DNA from: an uncultured Phocaeicola sp.
GTDB taxonomy: Bacteria > Bacteroidota > Bacteroidia > Bacteroidales > Bacteroidaceae
DNA length: 39,212 nt
Assembly (NCBI GenBank): GCA_944320815.1
Contig: CALUIZ010000029.1
Coordinates: 1 to 39,212 of the forward strand
Reading direction: 5' to 3'
Shown here: one piece after another, positions 18,624-26,201 of the stretch
Layout of the letters: each line of letters begins with the position of its first letter
How positions within the stretch are numbered: position 1 is the stretch's first letter
Translations under genes and position numbers: made by a program
Notes under the pieces: generated by a model
Database searches by the model: none
Told to the model about the DNA's origin: nothing
The model's input: only the letters and a program-made list of their open reading frames with translations

Positions 18624-19051
18624 CGACGTTTCCGGAAAAAGTCTTTCATCAACGAAGCGCACTCGTCGGCCATCGTTCCGGACACCACTTCCGTCTTCGG
18701 ATGCAACGCATCAGGAGCATATTTCCGATACCCCCGCTTCTCATCACCTGCGCCGAACACAAGACGGCCTGTCTGTGCCCAAGCTATCGCTCCGGCACAC
18801 ATCACACAAGGTTCCACCGTCACATACAAGGTACAATCGGTGAGATATTTGGCACCCAAAGCATTGGCCGCAGCCGTAATGGCCTGCATCTCGGCATGCG
18901 CCGTCACATCGTTCAGCGTCTCCGTCAGATTATGGGCACGGGCAATGACACGCCCGCGGCACACCACAACCGCCCCCACCGGCACTTCTCCTTCTTCGGC
19001 CGCTTTCTGCGCCTCAAGAAGAGCCTGCTTCATATAAAATGTGTCATCCAT
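18620..19051 (-). CDS. tadA: tRNA-specific adenosine deaminase
   Basis: A 143-residue zinc deaminase that converts adenosine to inosine at the wobble position of tRNA-Arg. The zinc and proton-shuttle residues are visible as H52-A-E54 and P81-C82-V-M-C85. VPVGAVVV and the length fit TadA, though some guanine deaminases share the motif. Its stop overlaps the DUF4834 stop on the other strand, so there is no room for a separate terminator between them. Its promoter lies between it and the divergent yraN gene. Confidence 0.9.
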   Translation of the reverse strand: MDDTFYMKQALLEAQKAAEEGEVPVGAVVVCRGRVIARAHNLTETLNDVTAHAEMQAITAAANALGAKYLTDCTLYVTVEPCVMCAGAIAWAQTGRLVFGAGDEKRGYRKYAPDALHPKTEVVSGTMADECASLMKDFFRKRR

Positions 19052-19076
19052 CGTAGGTAATTTATTCTATTGACTG

Positions 19077-19110
19077 CAAATGTATGAACCCAAAAACCTG
19101 AAAAGTCAAA
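19077..19110 (-). promoter_or_regulatory. Promoter for tadA
   Basis: On the minus strand TTTG at 19110-19107 and TACATTTG at 19084-19077 form a -33/-7 pair with a 22-base gap. The box is 25 bases before the ATG. Confidence 0.6.
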
Positions 19111-19122
19111 TGGTTCATTGCA

Positions 19123-19140
19123 CAAAAATACGTATTTTTG
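19123..19140. promoter_or_regulatory. 18-bp palindrome with -7 boxes on both strands (yraN promoter)
   Basis: CAAAAATACGTATTTTTG is a perfect palindrome. Its right half, 19133-19140, is a TAnnTTTG box for yraN, 14 bases before the ATG. Its left half is the same box on the minus strand, pointing to tadA. Confidence 0.5.
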
Positions 19141-19154
19141 CAGAAAAGAGAAAT

Positions 19155-19523
19155 ATGGCTGCACATAATGAGCTGGGAAAAGAAGGTGAAAAGGCCGCCG
19201 TGTCCTACCTTCAGGCCCATGGATACAACATCCGGCATCGCGACTGGCATTCCGGGAAACGCGATCTGGACATCGTGGCGGAGAAAGACCACACGCTAGT
19301 CGTCATAGAAGTGAAAACCAGACGCAACGAAGAATACGGAAGCCCGGAAGAGGCGGTGACCGGCAAAAAGATACGGCATATCATAGCCTCGACAGAAGCC
19401 TATCTGAACAAGTTTGAGATAGACCTTCCTGTCCGTTTCGATGTCATCACGATAGTAGGAATGGAAACTCCTTTCCGAATCGAACACATAGAAGACGCTT
19501 TTCTGCCTCCCATATGGGAGTAG
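19155..19523 (+). CDS. YraN/UPF0102 family endonuclease-like protein
   Basis: A 122-residue cytoplasmic protein of the YraN (UPF0102) family, which has a Holliday-junction-resolvase-like nuclease fold. NELGKEGEKAAVSYLQ at the start, then RDLDIVAEKDHTLVVIEVKTRR, gives the D-x-n-ExK motif of this fold. Family members have no firmly assigned role. I start at MAAHNELGK. The longer ORF from 19080 would put its start upstream of the promoter box. It is followed by birA after a 47-base gap. Confidence 0.87.
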   Translation: MAAHNELGKEGEKAAVSYLQAHGYNIRHRDWHSGKRDLDIVAEKDHTLVVIEVKTRRNEEYGSPEEAVTGKKIRHIIASTEAYLNKFEIDLPVRFDVITIVGMETPFRIEHIEDAFLPPIWE

Positions 19524-19570
19524 AATCCGGACAGCAATACCTGCGTCCGACACTAAAAAAACAAACTGAA

Positions 19571-20308
19571 ATGAAATATCCGGAACCTATCGCACTGGAA
19601 GAGACTGCTTCCACCAACTTATATCTGGCACAGCTTTGCGACCGGCAAGTGCAAGAAGACTTTACCTGTGTGTACACAGCCTACCAGACGGCTGGAAGAG
19701 GACAGCGAGGAAACAGTTGGGAATCGGAAGCGGGGAAAAACCTGCTGTTCAGCTTTGTCGTTTATCCCGACTTTCTGGAAGCCGGACGGCAGTTCCTCCT
19801 GTCGCAGGCCACAGCACTGGCACTACAGGAAACATTGGCGCAATATGCCGAAGACATCACTATAAAATGGCCGAACGACATCTATTGGAAAGACAAAAAG
19901 ATTTGTGGCACACTGATAGAAAACGATTTGACAGGGGTCTGCATCAGCCGTTCCATATCAGGCACGGGAGTGAACCTGAACCAGGAGCGGTTTATAAGTA
20001 ACGCCCCCAATCCCATATCTCTCCTGCAGATTACGGGAAAACACTACCAGCCCGAAGAGATTCTGCACCAGATTCTCAGCCGGGCGGTTCTCCGTTATGC
20101 ACAGATACAGGCCAATGATGTCTCCGGAATTATCTCCGCATACAAGGAAAGACTGTTCCGGAAAGAAGGATTCCACCGGTTCAAGGACCGGAACGGCATG
20201 TTCACGGCCCGTATCGCAGACATTGAACTGAACGGACAGATGGTTCTGGAGGACAGAACGGGACAGATCAGGAAATATATGTTCAAGGAAGTGGAATACA
20301 TACTTTAA
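19571..20308 (+). CDS. birA: Biotin-[acetyl-CoA-carboxylase] ligase
   Basis: A 245-residue enzyme that activates biotin with ATP and attaches it to the biotin carrier protein. The biotin/ATP loop is GRGQRGNSW (42-50) and KWPND follows at 99-103. There is no N-terminal winged-helix domain, so this is the monofunctional type and not a repressor. I start at MKYPEPIALEETASTN, which matches the usual family start; the ORF upstream of it adds residues that overlap yraN and do not fit. The DinF-type MATE gene starts 5 bases after the stop. Confidence 0.92.
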   Translation: MKYPEPIALEETASTNLYLAQLCDRQVQEDFTCVYTAYQTAGRGQRGNSWESEAGKNLLFSFVVYPDFLEAGRQFLLSQATALALQETLAQYAEDITIKWPNDIYWKDKKICGTLIENDLTGVCISRSISGTGVNLNQERFISNAPNPISLLQITGKHYQPEEILHQILSRAVLRYAQIQANDVSGIISAYKERLFRKEGFHRFKDRNGMFTARIADIELNGQMVLEDRTGQIRKYMFKEVEYIL

Positions 20309-20313
20309 GAGAC

Positions 20314-21642
20314 ATGAACGCGACCAACAGACAAATCCTTCATATAACAGTCCCCTCCATCGTGTCGAACATCACGGTCCCGTTACTGGGACTCGTAGAC
20401 GTAAGTATCGTGGGACATCTGGGAGCGGCATCCTATATCGGAGCAATAGCCGTGGGCGGAATGCTGTTCAACATGATATACTGGATATTCGGATTCCTCC
20501 GCATGGGAACCGGAGGACTTACCGCACAGGCATACGGCCAGCAGAACAATGTCGAAATCACACGTATTCTGCTGCGTTCGCTGGCTGTCAGTCTGCTGCT
20601 GGCCGCCATTCTGCTCACGCTGCAATATCCTATCCGTCTGCTGGCTTTTCTGGCAATCGATGCCAGTCCGGAGGTGCAGGAAATGGCCACTCTCTACTTC
20701 CATATCTGCATCTGGGGAGCACCGGCCACCCTCGGTCTCTACAGCTTCATCGGATGGTTCATCGGAATGCAGAACTCACGCTTCCCCATGTACATCGCCA
20801 TCACACAGAACATTGTCAACATCGCGGCAAGTCTGTTCTTTGTGTTTGTCCTCCACATGCAGGTGGCAGGAGTGGCTTTGGGAACACTTATCGCCCAATA
20901 TGCCGGACTGGGCATGGCCTGCCTGCTCTGTCTGCACAGATACCGCCGGCTTCTCCCTTATGCCAGACGATGCCAAGTGTTTGAAAAGCAAGCCATGAAA
21001 CGCTTCTTCAACGTCAACCGTGACATTTTCTTCCGCACACTCTGCATCGTGGCCGTCACCGTATTCTTCACCTCCACCGGAGCGGCATACGGTGATGTGG
21101 TACTGGCGGTCAACACGCTGCTGATGCAGCTGTTCACTCTCTTTTCCTACATCATGGACGGATTCGCATATGCGGGTGAAGCACTGGCGGGAAAGCATAT
21201 CGGGGCAGGCAACCGCACGGAATTCCGACAGACCGTCCGCCAACTGTTCGGATGGGGAATTGTGCTGGCCGCCGGATTTACCCTGCTGTATGGCATAGGC
21301 GGGGAAAACTTTCTGGGACTGCTGACCAACGACAGGGAAGTCATCCGTGCATCGGGAGAATACTTCCTTTGGGTACTGGCCATCCCTATGGCCGGATTCT
21401 CCGCCTTCCTGATTGACGGAATCTGCATCGGTGCCACCGCCACACGCATCATGTTGCATGCCATTTTCATCGCATCCGTCTGTTTCTTCCTCGCCTATTA
21501 CAGCCTGCACTCCGCATTGGGCAACCATGCCCTCTGGCTGGCCTTCATCGTCTATCTCGCCACAAGGGGAATCATACAGGCAATATTAAGTAGAAAATTG
21601 CTCGAGCAAGGAAATTTTCCTACCTTTGCGAATAAACACTAA
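20314..21642 (+). CDS. DinF-type MATE exporter
   Basis: A 442-residue protein with 12 predicted helices of the MATE superfamily. ILHITVPSIVSNITVPLLGLVDVSIVGHLG near the start and FGFLRMGTGGLTAQAYGQ are typical of the DinF branch. It differs clearly from the other MATE in this window. It begins 5 bases after birA, so it is co-transcribed with it. The last codons overlap a promoter for pyrH. The substrate is unknown. Confidence 0.87.
   Translation: MNATNRQILHITVPSIVSNITVPLLGLVDVSIVGHLGAASYIGAIAVGGMLFNMIYWIFGFLRMGTGGLTAQAYGQQNNVEITRILLRSLAVSLLLAAILLTLQYPIRLLAFLAIDASPEVQEMATLYFHICIWGAPATLGLYSFIGWFIGMQNSRFPMYIAITQNIVNIAASLFFVFVLHMQVAGVALGTLIAQYAGLGMACLLCLHRYRRLLPYARRCQVFEKQAMKRFFNVNRDIFFRTLCIVAVTVFFTSTGAAYGDVVLAVNTLLMQLFTLFSYIMDGFAYAGEALAGKHIGAGNRTEFRQTVRQLFGWGIVLAAGFTLLYGIGGENFLGLLTNDREVIRASGEYFLWVLAIPMAGFSAFLIDGICIGATATRIMLHAIFIASVCFFLAYYSLHSALGNHALWLAFIVYLATRGIIQAILSRKLLEQGNFPTFANKH
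21598..21628 (+). promoter_or_regulatory. Promoter for pyrH inside the end of the MATE gene
   Basis: TTG at 21598-21600 and TACCTTTG at 21621-21628 have a 20-base gap and lie within the last 15 codons of the MATE gene. The -7 box is 26 bases before the pyrH ATG. Confidence 0.65.
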
Positions 21643-21654
21643 AAAGTTAGAGCC

Positions 21655-22365
21655 ATGGCAAAATTCAAACGTATCCTGTTAAAACTCAGCGGCGAAAGCC
21701 TGATGGGAGAGAAAAAGTATGGAATCGATGAAAAACGTTTGGGCGAATATGCCCGACAAATCAAGGAAATTCATGACATGGGTGTGCAGATAGGCATCGT
21801 CATCGGCGGAGGAAACATTTTCCGCGGACTGACAGGCGCAGGAAAAGGATTCGACAGAGTGAAAGGCGACCAGATGGGAATGCTCGCTACCGTCATCAAC
21901 AGTCTGGGTCTCAGCTCCGCACTTACAGCCGAAGGGGTAAAAGCCCGCGTACTGACCGCCATCCGCATGGAACCTATCGGTGAATTCTATACAAAATGGA
22001 AAGCCATCGAAGCGATGGAAAACGGTGAAGTGGTCATCATGTCGGCCGGTACAGGCAACCCGTTCTTCACTACAGACACCGGGTCTTCACTGAGAGGCAT
22101 CGAGATAGAAGCGGATGTCATGCTGAAAGGTACACGCGTGGACGGAATCTATACGGCCGACCCGGAAAAAGATCCTGCCGCCACCAAGTTTGACGACATC
22201 ACATATAATGAAGTGCTGGCACGGGGTCTGAAAGTGATGGACCTGACCGCCACCTGCATGTGCAAGGAGAACAATCTTCCCATCATCGTCTTCAATATGG
22301 ACACTGTAGGAAATCTGAAGAAAGTGCTCAGTGGAGAAAACATCGGGACATTGGTACACAATTGA
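21655..22365 (+). CDS. pyrH: UMP kinase
   Basis: A 236-residue bacterial UMP kinase that phosphorylates UMP to UDP with ATP. KLSGES (10-15) and GGGNIFRG (51-58) are the amino-acid-kinase-fold motifs, and DTGSSLRGIEIEADVMLKGT is the family segment around the nucleotide site. Length is normal. It has its own promoter in the end of the upstream gene. In many bacteria pyrH sits close to frr, as here, with only the opposing phosphatase gene between them. Confidence 0.96.
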   Translation: MAKFKRILLKLSGESLMGEKKYGIDEKRLGEYARQIKEIHDMGVQIGIVIGGGNIFRGLTGAGKGFDRVKGDQMGMLATVINSLGLSSALTAEGVKARVLTAIRMEPIGEFYTKWKAIEAMENGEVVIMSAGTGNPFFTTDTGSSLRGIEIEADVMLKGTRVDGIYTADPEKDPAATKFDDITYNEVLARGLKVMDLTATCMCKENNLPIIVFNMDTVGNLKKVLSGENIGTLVHN

Positions 22366-22394
22366 ACATACGGGCTGGTCGGTTCTGAATTCCG

Positions 22395-22913
22395 TCAGTC
22401 TATAATAAACTCTCTGACTTCGCCATTCCGCATCAGCGGGATGGCGTTCATATTTTCTGCCGGCACATTTTCCAGCCAAGCCTGTATCGCCCGGTTTATC
22501 TGCCCGTGAGCGGCAACCAGCACGCGCTTCCCCTCATAATCCCGACGGAGGCAACCGACAAATGTCCCGGCACGCCTGTAAAGCATCTCCCAAGTCTCCA
22601 CATCGGCAGGAGGATTGTTCCGGTCTACAGTCTTCAGATAAAGTCCGGTCCAACTCCCCCAATCAATTTCGCGAAGCAAAGGTGTCGTCGTCCACGGGAT
22701 GCTCCGGCCGCCCAAAGCAATCCGCACCGTATCGACCACCCGTTGCAGATCGCTGCTTACCACTGCGTCCAGTTCAATTCCCTCCAAAGTTTCCCCAAGT
22801 TCCGCTGCCTGACGTTTCCCCTCCTCAGTCAGGACACCGGGCAAATGGCCCTGGAAAATCCGTTTCAAGTTTTCTTCCGTCTGCCCGTGACGGGCCAAAT
22901 AAAGTGTAATCAT
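22395..22913 (-). CDS. Histidine phosphatase family protein
   Basis: A 172-residue phosphoglycerate-mutase-like phosphatase. The phosphorylated histidine is H9 in LARHGQT, the acid is E82 in REIDWGSWTG, and the second histidine is H136 in VAAHGQ. The short length fits broad-specificity phosphatases such as CobC/PhoE relatives rather than glycolytic mutase. The substrate is unknown. It is a single gene transcribed against its neighbours. Confidence 0.85.
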   Translation of the reverse strand: MITLYLARHGQTEENLKRIFQGHLPGVLTEEGKRQAAELGETLEGIELDAVVSSDLQRVVDTVRIALGGRSIPWTTTPLLREIDWGSWTGLYLKTVDRNNPPADVETWEMLYRRAGTFVGCLRRDYEGKRVLVAAHGQINRAIQAWLENVPAENMNAIPLMRNGEVREFIID

Positions 22914-22938
22914 GCTTATGACATTTATTTTCAGGCAC

Positions 22939-22969
22939 CAAATTTAACGACAATACAGATACAGACAAA
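22939..22969 (-). promoter_or_regulatory. Promoter for the histidine phosphatase gene
   Basis: On the minus strand TTTG at 22969-22966 and TAAATTTG at 22946-22939 form a full pair with a 19-base gap. Confidence 0.7.
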
Positions 22970-23092
22970 ACTTATGAAGATATTTGTCATTCGGATTACG
23001 GACATGGGACATGAATGAAAATGAAGAGGAACATGAACTGCATGCCTCCCACCGTTCTGAAAGCGTTTAAAGATGTCCATTCATACCCGTCC

Positions 23093-23198
23093 AAGAACAA
23101 CGGTCTACTTCAAATAAAGCAACGGCTTATCCTGACCTGAATGACCGCTTGTTTCAACCACGACAACAAATCACCCCGACAAACTGGTCTGAAATTCC
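23093..23198 (+). repeat. Degenerate repeat array upstream of frr
   Basis: Words AGAACAACGGTCTACTTC (from 23094), GCAACGGCTTATCC (23119-23132) and ACCGCTTGTTTC follow one another at 20-24 base spacing, with a further ACTGGTCTGAAATTCC about 42 bases on. They match the arrays before cysK, psd and the APC gene. The remaining parts of the 456-base gap 22914-23369 hold the two promoters and nothing else I recognise. Confidence 0.35.
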
Positions 23199-23291
23199 TG
23201 CCAGATGCAAGACGGGAAAAGCCCGGCAGACCTTCCGTATCCGCCAAACAAACTCCAGCACACAATCATTTACAAATCTTTCCAAAAGCTA

Positions 23292-23322
23292 TTGCAAAAG
23301 ATTAAAAAATAGCGTACTTTTG
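23292..23322 (+). promoter_or_regulatory. Promoter for frr
   Basis: TTG at 23292-23294 and TACTTTTG at 23315-23322 form a pair with a 20-base gap, 47 bases before the frr ATG. Confidence 0.65.
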
Positions 23323-23369
23323 TTCACAAAACATCGTATTAAAATATACACATTTAAATTGCAACCAAT

Positions 23370-23930
23370 ATGGCAGATTCAAAAGCTATTATCAGCGAAG
23401 CTGAAGACAAAATGAATATGGCGGTAATGTATCTGGACGAGGCACTGGCCCACATCCGTGCAGGAAAAGCCGATGTCCGTCTTCTCGACGGCATCCGTGT
23501 GGATTCATACGGAAGTATGGTACCCATCAACAATGTGGCTGCCGTCACTACTCCCGACGCAAGAAGCATCGCCATCAAACCGTGGGACAAGAACATGTTC
23601 CGTGTGATTGAAAAGGCAATCATCGACTCTGAACTGGGCATCATGCCGGAAAACAACGGTGAAATTATCCGTATCGGAATTCCTCCTCTGACAGAAGAAA
23701 GACGCAAGCAGTTGGCGAAACAGTGCAAGGGCGAAGGTGAGACAGCCAAAGTCAGCGTCCGCAACGCACGCCGCGATGCCATCGACTCGCTGAAGAAAGC
23801 CGTGAAGGACGGAATGCCGGAAGATGAGCAGAAAAATGGGGAAACCAAACTGCAGAAAATCCACGACAAGTTCATCAAGCAGATTGACGAACTGCTGGCC
23901 GCAAAGGACAAGGAAATCATGACTGTATAA
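23370..23930 (+). CDS. frr: Ribosome recycling factor
   Basis: A 186-residue cytoplasmic protein that, with EF-G, splits the post-termination ribosome. The sequence [20 protein letters not shown], then [16 protein letters not shown] and [15 protein letters not shown], is the typical order of RRF motifs, ending in the long C-terminal helical arm. Length matches the family. It is followed by rsgA, another ribosome-related gene, across a structured 132-base spacer. Confidence 0.97.
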   Translation: MADSKAIISEAEDKMNMAVMYLDEALAHIRAGKADVRLLDGIRVDSYGSMVPINNVAAVTTPDARSIAIKPWDKNMFRVIEKAIIDSELGIMPENNGEIIRIGIPPLTEERRKQLAKQCKGEGETAKVSVRNARRDAIDSLKKAVKDGMPEDEQKNGETKLQKIHDKFIKQIDELLAAKDKEIMTV

Positions 23931-23938
23931 TGCCAAAA

Positions 23939-24042
23939 GGGCAGAAGTATCCCATATCAAGAAACGGACACAGGAGCACAGAAGACGACAAAAAAGATGT
24001 CATGCTTCCGTGTTCCTGTGTCGGGTTATCATGCGTCTGCCC
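23939..24042 (+). promoter_or_regulatory. Structured leader between frr and rsgA
   Basis: An inner stem pairs 23967-23979 with 24010-24022 (13 pairs, one G.U). An outer stem pairs 23939-23945 with 24036-24042. The ATG of the longest rsgA frame (23997) lies in the inner loop, and the probable TTG start follows the structure by 20 bases. No T run follows, so it is more like a leader or processing element than a terminator. Confidence 0.45.
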
Positions 24043-24062
24043 TGCATAAACGAAACAAAGAT

Positions 24063-24998
24063 TTGAAGAAAGGACTGGTAATAAAAAGCACAGGAAGCTG
24101 GTATCAGGTCAAGACAGACGACGGACAGCTGACAAACTGTAAGATAAAAGGCAATTTCCGCCTGAAAGGATTCAGAAGTACCAACCCGATTGCCGTCGGC
24201 GACCGGGTCGGTATCGTCATGAATGCAGAAGGGACTGCCTTCATCACTGAAATAGAAGACCGGAGAAACTACATCATACGCAAGGCATCGAACCTTTCCA
24301 AACAATCGCATATCATTGCGGCGAACCTGGACCAGTGCATGCTGACGGTCACGGTCAACTATCCGGAAACATCCACTATCTTTATCGACCGCTTTCTGGC
24401 CTCAGCCGAAGCGTACAGCGTGCCGGTATGTCTGATCTTCAACAAGACAGACATTTACTCGGAAGATGAGCTACGCTATCTGGAAGGGCTGGTCACACTC
24501 TACACACACATAGGCTACCCATGCTTCAAAGTTTCCGCACTGAACGGAACCGGAATCAATGAAATAAAGGAATCGCTCAAAGGAAAAATCACGCTCTTCT
24601 CAGGCAATTCCGGCGTAGGGAAATCAACTCTCATCAATGCTATCCTGCCCGGACAAAATCTGAAGACTGCCGAAATTTCCGCAGCGCACAACACCGGTAT
24701 GCATACCACCACCTTCTCTGAGATGTTTCCTCTGGAAGGCGGAGGATATATCATTGACACACCAGGGATAAAAGGTTTCGGCACATTCGACATGAAAGAC
24801 GAGGAAGTGGGACATTATTTCAAGGAAATCTTCGAATTTTCCGCAAACTGCAAATATGGAAACTGCACGCACCGGAATGAACCGGGATGTGCCGTGCGCG
24901 AAGCGGTAGAAAAGCACTACATCAGCGAGTCCCGCTACACTTCTTATCTGAACATACTGGAAGACAGGGAGGAAGGGAAATATCGGGCCGCTTATTGA
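24063..24998 (+). CDS. rsgA: Ribosome small-subunit GTPase RsgA
   Basis: A 311-residue circularly permuted GTPase that acts late in 30S assembly. Counted from a TTG at 24063, an OB-fold (1-90) is followed by NKTD (127-130), then the P-loop GNSGVGKS (181-188), then DTPG (232-235), the permuted order. A zinc site follows with C263, C268, H270 and C276. I choose the TTG because [14 protein letters not shown] is where family members begin. The ATG at 23997 would add 22 unrelated residues and lies in a hairpin loop. The efflux adaptor gene follows after 30 bases. Confidence 0.9.
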   Translation: MKKGLVIKSTGSWYQVKTDDGQLTNCKIKGNFRLKGFRSTNPIAVGDRVGIVMNAEGTAFITEIEDRRNYIIRKASNLSKQSHIIAANLDQCMLTVTVNYPETSTIFIDRFLASAEAYSVPVCLIFNKTDIYSEDELRYLEGLVTLYTHIGYPCFKVSALNGTGINEIKESLKGKITLFSGNSGVGKSTLINAILPGQNLKTAEISAAHNTGMHTTTFSEMFPLEGGGYIIDTPGIKGFGTFDMKDEEVGHYFKEIFEFSANCKYGNCTHRNEPGCAVREAVEKHYISESRYTSYLNILEDREEGKYRAAY

Positions 24999-25028
24999 TT
25001 GTCACATTCACCTGAAAAACTCATAACC

Positions 25029-26105
25029 ATGGACAAACGCATCAAATGGGGAATCATCATTGCCATAGCCGGAGGCCTGGCGGCAGTCGGCATACACACA
25101 TTCACACCGAAAGAGAATGAAGAACTGGCCGAGACGGAGGCCGCTCCTGTACAGAAAGGGCAGAAAGCATTGAACGTCAACGCCAAGATTGTAACGCCAC
25201 ACCTGCTTACCGACGAGCTGTTCGTGAGCGGAAAACTCGTGCCCGATGAAGAAGTGGACCTTTCTTTCGAGACATCGGGGAAAATCATCGACATCAATTT
25301 TACGGAAGGCACATTTGTCACTGAAGGTCAGTTGCTGGCAAAGGTGAACGACAGCCAGCTCCAGGCACAACTGAAACGGCTGGAAGCGCAGATGCCGCTG
25401 GCTGAAGACCGCGTGTTCCGCCAGAACGCACTGTTACAACGCGACGCGGTGAGCAAGGAGGCATACGAACAAGTGAAGACAGAACTCGCCACACTGAACG
25501 CCGACATTGAGAACGTGAAGGCAAACATTGCCATGACAGAGCTCCGTGCCCCGTTCGACGGCATCATCGGTCTGCGCCAGGTGAGTACGGGCGCATATGC
25601 ATCACCGACCACGGTCATTGCAAAACTGACAAAAATCACTCCGCTGAAAGTGGAGTTCGCCGTTCCGGAACGCTATGCCCGTCAGGTGAAAAAAGGCACG
25701 AATCTGACATTCCGGATAGAAGGCATTCTGAAAGACTTCAACTCGCAGGTGTATGCCACCGAATCGCGCATCGACGATGAAACGCATACACTGACCGTCC
25801 GTGCGCTCTACCCGAACAGGAACGGAGAACTGCTGCCCGGACGTTATGCAGACATCAGCCTGAAACAGGAAGAGATAAAGGAAGCGCTCGCCATCCCGTC
25901 GGAAGCCATCGTCCCGGAAATGGGGAAGAACAAGGTGTTCGTCTACCGTTCCGGAAAGGCTTATCCGGTGGACGTGACGATAGGCATCCGTACCGAAGCG
26001 GAAGTGCAGATTGTAGAAGGGCTTGCAGCAGGAGACACGATACTGACATCGGGAACTCTTCAGCTGCGTACTGGCATGCCGGTCATCATCGACCGTATCG
26101 AATGA
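25029..26105 (+). CDS. RND efflux periplasmic adaptor (membrane fusion protein)
   Basis: A 358-residue adaptor that links an RND pump to the outer-membrane channel. Residues 7-25 form an N-terminal membrane anchor without a lipobox. A lipoyl half-motif (about 75-110) is followed by a short coiled coil (about 110-165), the second lipoyl half (TELRAPFDGIIGLRQVSTGAYA) and a beta-barrel domain. I start at MDKRIKWGI; the open frame extends upstream to a TTG but without support. It is first in an adaptor-pump-TolC set and may be co-transcribed with rsgA, since no promoter is seen before it. Confidence 0.9.
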   Translation: MDKRIKWGIIIAIAGGLAAVGIHTFTPKENEELAETEAAPVQKGQKALNVNAKIVTPHLLTDELFVSGKLVPDEEVDLSFETSGKIIDINFTEGTFVTEGQLLAKVNDSQLQAQLKRLEAQMPLAEDRVFRQNALLQRDAVSKEAYEQVKTELATLNADIENVKANIAMTELRAPFDGIIGLRQVSTGAYASPTTVIAKLTKITPLKVEFAVPERYARQVKKGTNLTFRIEGILKDFNSQVYATESRIDDETHTLTVRALYPNRNGELLPGRYADISLKQEEIKEALAIPSEAIVPEMGKNKVFVYRSGKAYPVDVTIGIRTEAEVQIVEGLAAGDTILTSGTLQLRTGMPVIIDRIE

Positions 26106-26132
26106 GGGAGTCAGAAGAAGTTTATAGGCCAA

Positions 26133-26140
26133 TAATTTTG
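26133..26140 (+). promoter_or_regulatory. Possible internal -7 box before the RND pump
   Basis: TAATTTTG fits TAnnTTTG, 62 bases before the pump ATG. No -33 element is clear. The new mRNA would begin with a small hairpin (26152-26161 with 26166-26175, one mismatch, four-base loop). Confidence 0.4.
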
Positions 26141-26201
26141 CGGACAACAGCAGGGACGCAAAACCTTGCATCCCTACAGGCAAAATAAAAAACACATACT
26201 C

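Noticed and set aside
23149..23415. 88-residue ORF before frr
   Set aside because: It runs through the frr promoter into frr in another frame and has repeat-like, low-information composition.
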